Shown in pieces: positions 1 through 10,490 of a stretch of DNA of 64,000 bases (position 1 is the first letter of the stretch; each line of letters begins with the position of its first letter). Source of the DNA: Streptomyces sp. NBC_00335 (lineage in GTDB: Bacteria; Actinomycetota; Actinomycetes; Streptomycetales; Streptomycetaceae); NCBI RefSeq assembly GCF_036127095.1, contig NZ_CP108006.1, forward strand, positions 930,001 through 994,000. The letters run 5' to 3'. Position numbers and translations under genes: made by a program. The notes beneath the pieces are model-generated. The model saw only the letters and a program-made list of their open reading frames with translations, made no database searches and was not told the origin of the DNA.

Positions 1-1
1 C

Positions 2-430
2 GAATTCCTGGCCTGGATGGACAAGGCCTTCACCGGCGACGAGCAGCCGCTCCTCGCCGCACACCCCGAGCACTACGCGATGGGCACCGACGAGACCGGC
101 GCACGCGTGGTCGAGAACATCGGCCCCCACATCGCCTCCTTCTACATGGGCGGCTGGGGCACCGACGCACTGGACTGGGCCAAGGACGCGACCGAGCTCC
201 TCCCGGAGGCCGAATATCCCCGCAAGATGTCCTCGAACCTCTTCCTGACCGACGGCACCGTCGTCGGACGCGCCCTCATCCAGTTCGGCGACACCGCCGA
301 CGGTTTCATCTCGAACCTGTCTGTGTACTTCCCCGTCGCCTGCCCCGACGAAGTCCTGGACCACCACCTGCGGCACTACGCCGTCGAGTTCCGGAACTGG
401 ATCGTCGCCGCGGCGGAAGCCCGCGCCTGA
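2..430 (+). CDS. Unrecognised protein, C-terminal part (5' end outside window)
   Basis: The last 142 codons of a gene that enters from the left edge. The frame is open right up to base 2, with EFLAW encoded before the first Met at 17, so the true start is outside the window. The visible part is soluble and mildly acidic, with no signal peptide or membrane segment. It is rich in aromatic residues (ASFYMGGWGTDA, NLFLTDG, HHLRHYAVEFRNW). I do not recognise the family. The next gene remnant lies on the opposite strand 46 bp downstream, so the two converge. Confidence 0.7.
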   Translation, partial: EFLAWMDKAFTGDEQPLLAAHPEHYAMGTDETGARVVENIGPHIASFYMGGWGTDALDWAKDATELLPEAEYPRKMSSNLFLTDGTVVGRALIQFGDTADGFISNLSVYFPVACPDEVLDHHLRHYAVEFRNWIVAAAEARA

Positions 431-475
431 AGCACGACTGCTGCGGCGCCCGGCCCTGCGCCGGGCGCTGCCGAG

Positions 476-739
476 TCACGTCGTCTTGACGGGGAGCTGC
501 AGGTAGGAGGCACGGTCGCCACCCGTGTGGACGACGTGTCGTCCGCTGTTGGCGGGGGTGTACTCGCTGTTTCCCGGCATCATCGTGCCCAGGAGCGAGC
601 GGCCGCTGACGACGAGGCGGAGCTGCTCACCCGGTTGGAAGACGAGCCCGACCGGGAGCAGGTCGATCTCGAGGTCGACGACCTCGCCCGGTGAGAGCCT
701 TTCGATCCGGTCGAAGGTGTGGGCCGGTGGACCCGCGGC
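476..739 (-). pseudogene. 3' remnant of a CocE/NonD-family hydrolase
   Basis: Reading leftward, the frame ending at 476 encodes PPAHTFDR, then ERLSPGEVVDLEIDLLPVG, LRLVVSGRSLL and a tail ending LQLPVKTT. This is the C-terminal X-Pro dipeptidyl-peptidase-like jelly-roll domain of CocE/NonD serine hydrolases. Only about 88 codons remain. The alpha/beta-hydrolase domain with the catalytic Ser is absent, and no start codon or ribosome site precedes the fragment. The upstream break is near 730-745, where recognisable sequence stops. It is a decayed 3' end, not a short functional gene. Family assignment is from recalled motifs. Confidence 0.65.
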
Positions 740-1051
740 GAGGACCCGTCCGCATCCGGCCAGGACGGCGTCTGGACCGACAGCGGACCCTGCTGACCCG
801 ACACGGGCAGATCACGCGCGTGGCCGGGGTCCCGCTGACATCCTGGACCTGATCGAAACGCAGACCCTGCCCGGCCTCGCGTACGAGACCGTCAGCGCCG
901 ACGGTCCGCCGGGAGAAGAAGTGATCGCCTCGGCCAGGTGCGCTCCTCGGCACGGACGCCGTCAGGTCGCGACACTCACTCAGCTACGAGATATCCACCG
1001 ATATGAGGCTATATTCCACATCTCGGAGGGCTACGGCGTCGCGGCCCATGC
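740..1051. other. Non-coding stretch upstream of nhaC, possible gene debris
   Basis: About 310 bp with no convincing gene. A forward frame near 838-935 reads DILDLIETQTLPGLAYETV, which has plausible protein character but no start, ribosome site or recognisable family, so it may be another decayed fragment. The last 60 bp are noticeably more AT-rich (around 985-1022), as expected for the promoter of the following antiporter gene. I see no clear -35/-10 pair. Confidence 0.4.
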
Positions 1052-2599
1052 GTGAACGGGGCTGGGATGCGGGACGAGGAAGAAGGCGAACCACCGGGCC
1101 CTCCGGTGCGCGAGCCGTCCCTGCTCGACTCGATCGTGCCCCTGGTGGTGCTGGCCGTACTGGTCGCCGGGTCGCTGGCCCTGTTCGGGCTCGACGCACT
1201 GGACGGGCCGATCCAGGTGGCCCTGGTGCTGTGTGCGATGGCCGCGGCGCTGGTGGCGATGAAGAACGGCCATCCGTGGAGCGCGGTGCAGCAGGCGGGC
1301 CAGCGCGCCCTTTCCTCGATCACCAGCGCGGTGTTCATCCTCTTGGCGGTGGGCGCCCTGATCGGGGTGTGGAACCTTTCCGGGACGATCCCGACCTTGG
1401 TCTACTACGGCATCCAGGCGCTCTCACCGAGTTGGTACTACGCGGCCACGGCCGTCATCTGCGGCGCCATCGCCCTGAGCATCGGGAGTTCCTGGACGAC
1501 CGCGGGCACGATCGGCGTGGGGTTGGTCGGAGTCGCGGACATGCTCGGCGTGTCCACAGCGATCACAGCCGGCGCGGTGATCTCGGGCGCGTACCTCGGA
1601 GACAAACTCTCCCCGCTGTCGGAGACGACGGTTCTGACCGCCCAGATGGTGAAGGTCGACGTCCACGAGCACATCAAACGCCAGGCGTGGACGTCGTTGC
1701 CCGCGTTCGTCATCGCCTTCGCGGTCTTCCTGGTGATCGGCCTGGTCAAGAGTGCCGACGTGGTCAACCCGGTGGGAGAGGACATCGAGCTCGCCCGCCT
1801 CGGCGACATCTACCACATCACTCCCTTGAACCTCCTGCCGCTCGTCCTCCTGGCCTTCCTGTCGATCAAGAAGGTGCCGGCTTCGCTCGCCCTCATCGGC
1901 TCGGCCGTCTTCGCGGGCGTGCTCGGCGCGTTCCTGCAGCCCTCCGTGATGCGGGACTTCGTCGCCGGGTCCGGGAACGTCGTCCTTGAGTCGCTGAAGG
2001 GCATCTGGCTCGCCATGGCGAACGGGTTCTCCATCCGGTCCGGCATCCCGCTGATCGACCAACTGCTCTCACGCGGCGGCATGGACAGCATGCTCCTCAC
2101 CCTCTGGCTGATCATCGGCGCGGTCACCTTCGGTGCCGTGCTGGAGGAGTTCGGCCTCATCGCCCGGCTCGTGGACCCACTGATCCGCTCGGCGAAGAGC
2201 ACCGGCCGGCTGTTCCTCACCGTGTTCGCCTGCGCCTTCGGCCTGAACGTCGTCGCCGGTGACCAGTACATCGCCCTCGTTCTGCCCTCGCGGGTGTTCC
2301 GTCTGGAGTTCGAGAAGCGCGGGCTCGCGCCGACGAACCTGTCGCGTCTCTGCGCCGACAGCGGCACGGTCACCTCCGCGCTCGTCCCGTGGAACTCCTG
2401 CGGCGCGTTCATGGGAGCGGTGCTCGGCGTCCCCACTTTGACCTACGCCCCGTTCGCGATCTTCAACTACGCCAGCCCGGCCCTGAGCGTCCTCTACGGC
2501 ATCACCGGGTTCAAGATCGAGAAAGTCGCACCGCCCGAGGCCGGGTCCGTGACCGGCTCCGAGGGCGGGTCCGGGTCCGGGGCCTCCGTCGGCCCGTAG
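1052..2599 (+). CDS. nhaC: NhaC-type Na+/H+ antiporter
   Basis: Integral-membrane antiporter expected to exchange Na+ for H+ across the cytoplasmic membrane. The 515-aa product has about eleven hydrophobic segments and the family's signatures: a SIGSSWTTAGTIGV helix, then GAYLGDKLSPLSETT, and late NVVAGDQYIALVLPS and SGTVTSALVPWNSCGA blocks. Length fits NhaC. The GTG at 1052 gives the longest frame. An internal ATG at 1067 is an alternative, and neither has a strong Shine-Dalgarno. The C-terminal tail is Gly/Ser-rich. Only 43 bp separate it from the arcD-like gene, so nhaC, arcD and arcA probably form one unit for arginine-linked pH and ion homeostasis (inference). Confidence 0.88.
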   Translation: MNGAGMRDEEEGEPPGPPVREPSLLDSIVPLVVLAVLVAGSLALFGLDALDGPIQVALVLCAMAAALVAMKNGHPWSAVQQAGQRALSSITSAVFILLAVGALIGVWNLSGTIPTLVYYGIQALSPSWYYAATAVICGAIALSIGSSWTTAGTIGVGLVGVADMLGVSTAITAGAVISGAYLGDKLSPLSETTVLTAQMVKVDVHEHIKRQAWTSLPAFVIAFAVFLVIGLVKSADVVNPVGEDIELARLGDIYHITPLNLLPLVLLAFLSIKKVPASLALIGSAVFAGVLGAFLQPSVMRDFVAGSGNVVLESLKGIWLAMANGFSIRSGIPLIDQLLSRGGMDSMLLTLWLIIGAVTFGAVLEEFGLIARLVDPLIRSAKSTGRLFLTVFACAFGLNVVAGDQYIALVLPSRVFRLEFEKRGLAPTNLSRLCADSGTVTSALVPWNSCGAFMGAVLGVPTLTYAPFAIFNYASPALSVLYGITGFKIEKVAPPEAGSVTGSEGGSGSGASVGP

Positions 2600-2642
2600 C
2601 CGGCAGCCCCCACCACCGAGAGTCGTAGAGACGAAGGAAGCC

Positions 2643-4103
2643 ATGAGCAACGCCGAGACCAACGACGCGGCGGCGACCACCGCAGGCCGGCCGGCCGTCA
2701 AGTTGACGCTGCTGACACTGACCGCGATGGTGGTCGGCTCGATGGTCGGCGCCGGGGTGTTCTCCCTACCGCGCCGCTTCGCCCAGGAGACGGGGGTTGC
2801 GGGCGCCCTGATCGCCTGGGCGATCGCCGGTACGGGCATGCTGATGCTCGCGTTCGTGTTCCAGACCCTCGCGGTCCGCAGACCCGACCTCGACGCGGGC
2901 GTGTACGCCTACGCCAAGGCCGGGTTCGGGGAGTACCTCGGGTTCTTCTCCGCCTTCGGCTACTGGGCGAGCGCGTGCGTCGGCAACGTCACCTACTGGG
3001 TGCTCATCATGTCGACGATCGGCGCCATCTGGCCCGCGCTCGGCGACGGGGACACCCTCCTCGCCGTCATCCTCTCCTCGGTCGGCTTGTGGGCCTTCTT
3101 CCTGCTGATCCGCCGCGGGGTCAAAGAGGCGGCCGCGATCAACAAGATCGTGACCGTGGCGAAGGTCGTGCCCATCCTCGTCTTCGTCGTCCTCGCACTG
3201 TTCTGCCTCGACACCGACGTCTTCGCGGCCAACTGGGGCGGCGCCGACTACGCCGGTTCACTGTTCAACCAGGTCCGCGGGACGATGCTGGCCACCGTCT
3301 TCGTCTTCCTCGGTGTCGAGGGGGCGAGCGTCTACTCCCGGCACGCCAAGCGGCGCGAGGACGTCGGGCGCGCCACCGTCCTGGGATTCCTCAGCGTCTT
3401 CGCCGTCTTCGCCTCCGTCACCATCGTGTCCTACGGGATCATGCCGATGGCCGAGATCGCCGAGCTGCGCCAGCCCTCCATGGCCGGTGTCCTGGAGCAC
3501 GCGGTCGGCACCTGGGGGAAGGTCTTCGTCAGCGTCGGCCTGATCGTCTCCGTCCTCGGCGCCTATCTGGCCTGGACGCTCATGGCCGCGGAGGTGCTCT
3601 TCGTCGCCGCGAAGGACAAGGACATGCCTCGTTTCCTGGGGCGGGCCACCTCTGAGGACGTACCGGTTCCCGCGCTGTTGATGACCACGTCCCTGAGCCA
3701 GGTCGTCCTGGTCGTCACGATGTTCTCCGAGGACGCGTTCAACTTCGCGCTCGACCTCACCAGCGCGCTGAGCCTGATCCCCTTCCTGCTCGCCGCGGCC
3801 TTCGCCGTGAAGGTCGCCTCCGGGCCGGGCCGCGAGGAGACCGTCGGGCGGAGCACGCGCGGAGAGCTGGTGATCGCGGTGGTCGCCACGCTGTACACGG
3901 CGTTCCTGCTCTTCGCCGCCGGACTCAAGCTGGTCCTGGTCTCCTTCATCCTCTACGCCCCGGCGACGTTCCTGTTCGTCAAGGCGCGGCGGGAGCAGAA
4001 CCGGCGCCCGTTCTCCCCCGGCGAGGCCGTCATCTGTGCCGTCTCCATCGCCGGCGCTCTCGTGGGAGTGCTCGCTCTGGCCGTGGGCTGGATCGAGCTG
4101 TGA
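2643..4103 (+). CDS. arcD: Arginine/ornithine antiporter (APC superfamily, ArcD-like)
   Basis: A 486-aa amino-acid exchanger with about twelve membrane segments. The N-terminal GSMVGAGVFSLPRRFA segment is the APC substrate-binding helix 1 motif of basic amino acid/polyamine antiporters; GVEGASVYSRHAKRREDVGRAT is the conserved cytoplasmic loop after helix 6. The subfamily imports arginine in exchange for ornithine in the arginine deiminase pathway. GAAGGAAG at 2633-2640 is a good ribosome site for ATG 2643. The neighbouring deiminase supports the substrate. Exchange for citrulline rather than ornithine cannot be excluded, because no ornithine carbamoyltransferase is present here. Confidence 0.88.
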   Translation: MSNAETNDAAATTAGRPAVKLTLLTLTAMVVGSMVGAGVFSLPRRFAQETGVAGALIAWAIAGTGMLMLAFVFQTLAVRRPDLDAGVYAYAKAGFGEYLGFFSAFGYWASACVGNVTYWVLIMSTIGAIWPALGDGDTLLAVILSSVGLWAFFLLIRRGVKEAAAINKIVTVAKVVPILVFVVLALFCLDTDVFAANWGGADYAGSLFNQVRGTMLATVFVFLGVEGASVYSRHAKRREDVGRATVLGFLSVFAVFASVTIVSYGIMPMAEIAELRQPSMAGVLEHAVGTWGKVFVSVGLIVSVLGAYLAWTLMAAEVLFVAAKDKDMPRFLGRATSEDVPVPALLMTTSLSQVVLVVTMFSEDAFNFALDLTSALSLIPFLLAAAFAVKVASGPGREETVGRSTRGELVIAVVATLYTAFLLFAAGLKLVLVSFILYAPATFLFVKARREQNRRPFSPGEAVICAVSIAGALVGVLALAVGWIEL

Positions 4104-4120
4104 TCCGTACCTGACCCCCC

Positions 4121-4180
4121 GATCCCCGATCGGGTCGCCTGATCCCCGATCAGGTCGCCTGATCCCCGATCGGGTTGCCC
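4121..4180. repeat. Three tandem 20-bp repeats between arcD and arcA
   Basis: Three head-to-tail copies of a 20-bp unit, GATCCCCGATCGGGTCGCCT, at 4121-4140, 4141-4160 and 4161-4180. Copy 2 has one change (CAGG for CGGG) and copy 3 three near its end. Each unit contains the palindrome CCGATCGG or its variant, so the array is also a series of small inverted repeats. It lies entirely in the 110-bp gap before arcA and ends 33 bp before the arcA start. It could be an operator array, an mRNA structure or simple slippage. Confidence 0.9.
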
Positions 4181-4213
4181 GACCCCGGTTCATCCAACGA
4201 AAGGCGCAACGCG

Positions 4214-5473
4214 TTGAGCACCGACAGCACCCCCCGGCCCGCCTTCGGCGTCCACTCCGAGGTCGGCAGGCTCCGCAAGGTCCTGGTCTGCGCACCCGGG
4301 CTCGCGCACCGCCGCTTGACCCCCACCAATGCGGACGACCTGCTTTTCGACGACGTCATGTGGGTGGAGAACGCCCAGCGCGATCACGCGGACTTCGTCA
4401 ACAAGCTCACCCAGCGCGGAGTCGAGGTCGTCGAGCTGCACGACCTGCTCGCCGAGACCATGGCCATGGCCGAGGCCAGGTCCTGGCTCCTCGACCGGAA
4501 GATCACCGCCAACGAGGTCGGCCTCGGCCTCCTCGACGGCACCAGGGCCTTCTTGGAGACCCTCGCCCCGCGTGAGCTGGCCGACTTCCTGATCGGCGGG
4601 TTGTCGACCGCCGACCTGCCGGACGACTTCCGGTCCGGCTACGTGGCGCTCGCTCGCGAGGCGACCGGTGCGCGGGAGTACCTGATGCCGCCCCTTCCCA
4701 ACACCCTCTACACCCGCGACACCACCTGCTGGCTCTACGGCGGCGTCACGCTCAACCCGCTGTACTGGCCTGCCCGGCACGACGAAACCCTCCTGATGAA
4801 GGCGATCTACACCTTCCACCCCGACTTCAAGGCCTCCACCGTATGGTGGGGCGACCCCGAACAGAACTGGGGACAGGCCACGTTCGAGGGCGGCGACATC
4901 ATGCCGGTCGGCAACGGCGTCGTACTGATGGGCATGAGCGAACGCACCTCCCGCCAGGCCATCACCCAAGTCGCCGCCTCCCTGTTCAAGAACGGCGCCG
5001 CCCAGCACGTCATCGTCGCGGGCATGCCCAAGCTGCGGGCCGCCATGCACCTCGACACCGTCTTCACGTTCGCCGACCGCGACATCGTCACCCTCTATCC
5101 CAAGATCATGGACGCGGTGCACACCTTCTCCCTGCGCCCGAGCGACAAGCCCGTGGGCGTCGAGATCACGGACGAGGGATCGAGCCCGTTCGTCGACGTC
5201 GTGGCCAAGGGCCTCGGGCTGCCCCGGCTGACGGTCATCGAGACCGGCGGGGACGCGTACGCCTCCGAGCGCCAGCAGTGGGACAGCGGCAACAACGCGG
5301 TCGCCCTGGAGCCCGGCGTGGTCTTCACGTACGACCGCAACACGCAAACGAACACGCTGCTGCGCAAGGCCGGTGTCGAGGTCATCACCATCGTCGGTGC
5401 CGAACTCGGGCGCGGGCGCGGTGGCGGACACTGCATGACCTGCCCCCTCATCCGCGACGCCGTCTCCTTCTGA
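4214..5473 (+). CDS. arcA: Arginine deiminase
   Basis: Cytoplasmic enzyme hydrolysing L-arginine to L-citrulline and ammonia. The 419-aa protein matches the guanidino-group hydrolase fold: N-terminal [16 protein letters not shown], substrate loops NTLYTRDTT and [10 protein letters not shown], and the C-terminal catalytic block [14 protein letters not shown] with nucleophile Cys407. I place the start at TTG 4214 because AAAGG sits 9 bp upstream and the protein then begins at the usual place. The frame is open upstream through the tandem repeats. It follows the ArcD-like exchanger, but no arcB (ornithine carbamoyltransferase) or arcC (carbamate kinase) is in the window, so the local pathway stops at citrulline plus ammonia. 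Confidence 0.95.
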   Translation: MSTDSTPRPAFGVHSEVGRLRKVLVCAPGLAHRRLTPTNADDLLFDDVMWVENAQRDHADFVNKLTQRGVEVVELHDLLAETMAMAEARSWLLDRKITANEVGLGLLDGTRAFLETLAPRELADFLIGGLSTADLPDDFRSGYVALAREATGAREYLMPPLPNTLYTRDTTCWLYGGVTLNPLYWPARHDETLLMKAIYTFHPDFKASTVWWGDPEQNWGQATFEGGDIMPVGNGVVLMGMSERTSRQAITQVAASLFKNGAAQHVIVAGMPKLRAAMHLDTVFTFADRDIVTLYPKIMDAVHTFSLRPSDKPVGVEITDEGSSPFVDVVAKGLGLPRLTVIETGGDAYASERQQWDSGNNAVALEPGVVFTYDRNTQTNTLLRKAGVEVITIVGAELGRGRGGGHCMTCPLIRDAVSF

Positions 5474-5504
5474 CGGGCCGGGCACCGTCGCCGCGCGGCC
5501 CGTC
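5472..5504 (+). terminator. Hairpin after arcA
   Basis: Inverted repeat GACGGGCCG (5472-5480) and CGGCCCGTC (5496-5504) with a 15-nt loop, beginning within the arcA stop codon. The stem is GC-rich without a T-run, as is common in Streptomyces. It probably ends the arginine transcript, and the next gene converges from the other strand. Confidence 0.6.
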
Positions 5505-5563
5505 GAATCCGCCGGGCCGCCCGGCGGTGGGGTGCGGGGGGCTGGTCGTCGCGTACGGCCGGG

Positions 5564-6010
5564 TCAGGCAGTCAGGCCCTCGTCCGCCTCTCGGTGCATA
5601 CCCGTGCACAGCGCCCAGATGACGAGGATGTTGATGGCGATGAGCACCAGGGCCCACAGGGGGTAGTACGGCAGCCACAGGAAGTTGGCGATCGCACCCA
5701 GCCCGGCGATGGAGACACCGAAGAAGCGCGCCCACAGGGCTCCGCTGATGACGGCGCAGCCGGCGAAGACGAGGACGATGCCCAGGATGAGGTGGATCCA
5801 GCCCCAGCCCGCCAGGCTGAACTCGAAGATGTAGTGCCGCGTCGCAAGGAACACGGTGTCCTTGGTGATGGCCGCGATCCCTTCGAAGATCGCCATCGCT
5901 CCACCGAAGATCATCAAGGCTGCTGCCATGACAGTGGTGCCGGATACGGGCGCGTGCCAGGGACTCGGGTGCGAGTTGCCTGCTCGGGGTCTGCTGGCGT
6001 CACTGGCCAT
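5564..6010 (-). CDS. DUF7144-type small membrane protein
   Basis: A protein of about 148 aa with a short polar N terminus and four membrane segments. The pattern MIFGGAMAIFEGIAAI, then WGWIHLILGIVLVFAG, GVSIAGLGAIANFLWLPYYP and a final LIAINILVIWAL helix is the DUF7144 architecture common in Streptomyces. I prefer the Met at 6010 because GGAG lies 6 bp upstream; a Met four codons earlier (6022) has no ribosome site. Function is unknown. It converges with arcA and diverges from the DUF1269 gene, so it is a single-gene unit. Family assignment from recalled sequence character. Confidence 0.75.
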   Translation of the reverse strand: MASDASRPRAGNSHPSPWHAPVSGTTVMAAALMIFGGAMAIFEGIAAITKDTVFLATRHYIFEFSLAGWGWIHLILGIVLVFAGCAVISGALWARFFGVSIAGLGAIANFLWLPYYPLWALVLIAINILVIWALCTGMHREADEGLTA

Positions 6011-6266
6011 TTCGGTCTCCATGGGTAGCAGAGCCGGCCGACCTCGTGTGCCGGGATCGGCGTGATCCCCTGTTTCAGCGTGTCACGGCGGCCATCCATC
6101 GGCATTCCGGACCACGACGTCTCCCCGTGTTCCCGCATTTCCGAGTGCCGGAGAGCCGGGGCTGAGCTCGTCGCCCGGCGCACGCGGCGGTGACGGGATG
6201 CTGAAGCCCCCACGGAGGCATAGCGTGCGTTCAGGCCCTGTCGCCACACCACACCGGGAGGCGTTC

Positions 6267-7519
<1,253 letters not shown>

Positions 7520-7530
7520 CGACCCGCCGT

Positions 7531-7563
7531 GGAGTGGAGCCAGGACGATCCTGGCTCCACTCC
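7531..7563. terminator. Perfect 15-bp-stem bidirectional hairpin
   Basis: GGAGTGGAGCCAGGA (7531-7545), a 3-nt loop CGA, then the exact reverse complement TCCTGGCTCCACTCC (7549-7563). It lies between the stop of the lectin remnant and the stop of the convergent cellulase gene, where a shared bidirectional terminator is expected. Confidence 0.9.
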
Positions 7564-7600
7564 GTCGTCCATCGCCGGGTGGACGGGACGTGACGATCGT

Positions 7601-10072
7601 TCAGGAGCAGAGCGCTCCGTTGAGCGTGTAGCGCGCCGGCATCGCGTTGGTACCCGAGTACGTCGCCTGGAAGCCGAAGCTCACGCTGCCGCCGGGTGCC
7701 AGTGTTGCGTTCCACCCGGTGTCCCGGGCGGTGACCGTGCTGCCCGACTGGCTCACCGTGGCGTTCCAGGCGTTGGTGATCCGCTGGTCACCTGCGAAGC
7801 TCCAGCCGACGGTCCACCCGGACACCGCCGAGGTTCCGGTGTTCTTCACCGTCACCGTCGCCGTGAAGCCGTTGCCCCAGGCGTTGTCGATCCGGTACGC
7901 CACCGCGCAAGAGGCCGCCGAAGCGTCGTCGTCCGCCTCCGCCGCCGTGAACGTCGCCGACTGCACGCCAGGACCACCGACCGCGAACGTCGCGCTGCCC
8001 GACGACGCGTCGGGGTCCTGCGCGGCGAGGACCGAAACCTGCTGCGCCGTCGCCCAGTCGGCCGGGGTGAACACCAGGGTCGCGGCTGCCGACAGATCCT
8101 CGTCGCCCGTGCTCCGGGCCACCGTCACCGTCACGTTCTGCGCGGGCGCTGCCGAAAGCCGCACGCCCACCCGTGCCGAGCCGCCCTCCGCGACCGTCAC
8201 GGCCGCCGGTGCGACCTGGACCACGGGCACCGCCGGAGCGCCGCGCCGCTCGGCCGCGAAGGCCGCCAGCCAGGCCAGCGAGGCGTTCCAGTTGATGGCC
8301 ACCTCGTTGGTGGAGTACGAGCCGATGTCGTCCACGTAGCACGCCGCCGGTGCGCAGCCCGCGAGCTTCTCCTTGGCCACCGGGTCCTCCAGCCCCGCGT
8401 TCGGCCCGCCCGCGAAGGAACCGGCCGGCGGGTGCGGCAGCGAGGCGTCGTTCTGGTGCGCCCAGAACCGGTGGTGCTGGTTCTCGGCGTAGCGGTCGCC
8501 GTAGCCGGTGACGTAGGAGAGGTCGAGTGCGTTTCGGCCGAGCAGGTAGTCCAGGGACTCCAATGCTCCGGCCCGGTAGCGTTGTTGCCCGGTGAGCTCG
8601 TATGCGACGGCCAGCACCATCGCGTTGTTGGTGACGGAGCTGTTGGAGCCCCAGACGTACGCGGTGGCGGGAAGCGGCACCGCGTAGCCCTGTCCGGCCA
8701 TGGTGGTCAGGTGGCCATCGGCGGCCGTGGTCAGCAGGCCGCGCAGCCGGGCCACGTCTGCGGCGGGCAGGGCCGCCCCGGGGACGGTGGCGAGGGTGAT
8801 CCGGCCGAGCGTCGCGGTGCCGCCCCACCAGAACCCGTCGACGGGCTTGGTGTGGTGCGCAGAGGAGGTGACGGAGTCCCGGTACTGTGACTCGCCGGTG
8901 GTGGCCAGGAGTTCCGCCGCCGCCCAGTAGAACTCGTCGGAGACGTCTGCGTCCTCGTACGCACCTCCGCCGGTGTTGTCGGTCGCGAGAGCAAGCACGT
9001 TCGGGTTGGCCTTGGCAGCCGTCCAGGCGCGGCGGGCCGCGTCCAGGCAGCGCGCGGCGAACGCGGCGTCGTACGGCGCGTACACCCGTGCACACTGTGC
9101 GGCCGAGGCCGCCAGGTTCAGCGTCGCGGCGGTCGACGGCTTGTGCAGCTCACGCTGCTCGGCATCGAGTTCGGGCCGGGTCGGCAGAGCGGTCCACTTG
9201 GCGTCGTGCATCTTGTGGAAGGCCATCCCGGCCATCGGCTTTCCCGCGGGAACCTGCATCCGCAGCAGGAACTCCAGTTCCCAGCGGGCCTCGTCCAGCA
9301 CGTCCGGCGTCCCGTTGCCACGCTCCGGCACCCGCAGCGTCGCACCTCCGAGCGCCGCGTCGCCGCCCGAACGGCCTGCTCGTTCAAAGGAGTTGACCAT
9401 TTCCCAGACGGAAATGCCCCCGTTGACCACGTACTTGCCTTGATCGCCCGCGTCGTACCAGCCGCCGCGCACGTCCAGTTGGTAGTCGCACACCCCGGCC
9501 TGGCAGGGGACGCTGGTGTCGCCCTTGTTCGGGGCGACGCCCAGGTGCCCGGCGGGGCGGGCGTAGGCGCTGCCGCCCGCCAGGGCGGCGTCGATCGCGA
9601 TTCCGCTGCGCTGCTGGTAGAAGAACGACATGCTGTCGGCGCGCAGTCCGTCGTACAGCGAAGCGGAGACGTCGAAGGGGTGGCTGGTCCGGCCGTCGAC
9701 GACCAGGGTGAAGCCAGCCCCTGTGCCGGTGTACGCACCGAAGTCCACCAGGTGCGTGGACTGGCCGGACGCCTGATCGGCCCCGCGCACCGTGGTGACG
9801 CCCGAGGCGGCCACCGTGCCGGAGGCGTCGCGCAGTTGCCAGGCGAGCGGGGCGGTCGCGGAGCTGGCCACGGTGGCCCGCTTGGGGCCGTCGGGCAGGT
9901 AGCCGAGCTGGTTGACCCGTACAGGCGTGTCGGCAGCGGCCGCCACGGTGGCGGCAGCCGCGACCGGAACGGTCAGGGCTGCCGTGGACAGGCCGCCGAC
10001 GGCCAGCGCGAGGCCGGCGAGCGCAGCGGCCGCGCGACGTGGCACGCCGCGGGCGGAGGTGACAGGAGGCAC
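7601..10072 (-). CDS. Secreted GH9 cellulase with CBM2
   Basis: 823-aa exported endoglucanase-type enzyme that would hydrolyse beta-1,4-glucan. Order: signal peptide (arginine-rich then Ala/Leu-rich, to about residue 45); CelD-type immunoglobulin domain ([18 protein letters not shown]); GH9 catalytic domain with [13 protein letters not shown] holding the catalytic Asp pair, [10 protein letters not shown], and a late [11 protein letters not shown] carrying the likely acid Glu; a Calx-beta-like linker ([16 protein letters not shown]); and a C-terminal CBM2 from about residue 723 ([17 protein letters not shown]). I choose GTG 10072, since GAGGAAGG lies 7 bp upstream. A perfect CebR box sits 32 bp upstream, implying cello-oligosaccharide induction. 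Single-gene unit. Confidence 0.93.
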   Translation of the reverse strand: MPPVTSARGVPRRAAAALAGLALAVGGLSTAALTVPVAAAATVAAAADTPVRVNQLGYLPDGPKRATVASSATAPLAWQLRDASGTVAASGVTTVRGADQASGQSTHLVDFGAYTGTGAGFTLVVDGRTSHPFDVSASLYDGLRADSMSFFYQQRSGIAIDAALAGGSAYARPAGHLGVAPNKGDTSVPCQAGVCDYQLDVRGGWYDAGDQGKYVVNGGISVWEMVNSFERAGRSGGDAALGGATLRVPERGNGTPDVLDEARWELEFLLRMQVPAGKPMAGMAFHKMHDAKWTALPTRPELDAEQRELHKPSTAATLNLAASAAQCARVYAPYDAAFAARCLDAARRAWTAAKANPNVLALATDNTGGGAYEDADVSDEFYWAAAELLATTGESQYRDSVTSSAHHTKPVDGFWWGGTATLGRITLATVPGAALPAADVARLRGLLTTAADGHLTTMAGQGYAVPLPATAYVWGSNSSVTNNAMVLAVAYELTGQQRYRAGALESLDYLLGRNALDLSYVTGYGDRYAENQHHRFWAHQNDASLPHPPAGSFAGGPNAGLEDPVAKEKLAGCAPAACYVDDIGSYSTNEVAINWNASLAWLAAFAAERRGAPAVPVVQVAPAAVTVAEGGSARVGVRLSAAPAQNVTVTVARSTGDEDLSAAATLVFTPADWATAQQVSVLAAQDPDASSGSATFAVGGPGVQSATFTAAEADDDASAASCAVAYRIDNAWGNGFTATVTVKNTGTSAVSGWTVGWSFAGDQRITNAWNATVSQSGSTVTARDTGWNATLAPGGSVSFGFQATYSGTNAMPARYTLNGALCS

Positions 10073-10103
10073 GGTGAAGCCTTCCTCGGGGGGCGGCTTG
10101 GAG

Positions 10104-10117
10104 TGGGAGCGCTCCCA
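10104..10117 (-). promoter_or_regulatory. CebR operator (TGGGAGCGCTCCCA)
   Basis: A perfect 14-bp palindrome identical to the known binding site of CebR, the LacI-family cellulose/cello-oligosaccharide repressor of Streptomyces. It is 32 bp upstream of the GH9 cellulase start, so CebR would block transcription until cellobiose or cellotriose releases it. No cebR gene is in the window, so control is in trans. Confidence 0.93.
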
Positions 10118-10201
10118 ATCAAGCCAGGCGCCCGGCGGGAACGTCAAGGCGCCTTTCCGAAAAGGCGGTTGAGGGACCTTTCCCCGAGACCAGGCCGCGT
10201 T

Positions 10202-10483
10202 TCAGACACCCGGGGCGTGAGGGACGTTGCCGTAGTAGGCGTCCGGTCCGTGCTTACGGGTGAAGTGCCGCTCCAGCAGGTGCTTCGGCGGTTCGGAGGC
10301 TTCCCCGAGGCGGGACCCCAGCGCCAGCGTGTGCAGCGCCATCTCCGCCACGGCCTCGCAGACGATGGCGTTCTCCAGCGCCGCCTGTACGGGGATCGGG
10401 CGGCGCGCCTGAGCGAAGGCGACGGCGTGCGTCGAGTGCGTGTGGGTGACGCCGCCGATGGAGGGGAAGGCCCCGTAGAGGCA
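10202..10483 (-). pseudogene. araD: L-ribulose-5-phosphate 4-epimerase remnant
   Basis: The leftward frame reads [19 protein letters not shown], then [11 protein letters not shown], and jumps directly to [19 protein letters not shown] and [19 protein letters not shown]. These are two pieces of AraD: the zinc-binding HTHS segment and the C-terminal helix block. The intervening region, which in AraD carries the catalytic acid/base residues and a further zinc ligand, is missing as an in-frame deletion after PIPVQ, and everything before LYGAF is gone. The 5' break coincides with the 5' break of the PLC remnant on the other strand, so one rearrangement near 10485-10515 truncated both genes. Confidence 0.75.
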
Positions 10484-10490
10484 CCGATGG

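Noticed and set aside
4175-4213. Upstream TTG (4175) as arcA start
   Set aside because: It would translate through the tandem repeat, lacks a Shine-Dalgarno, and adds residues absent from arginine deiminases; TTG 4214 has AAAGG at proper distance.
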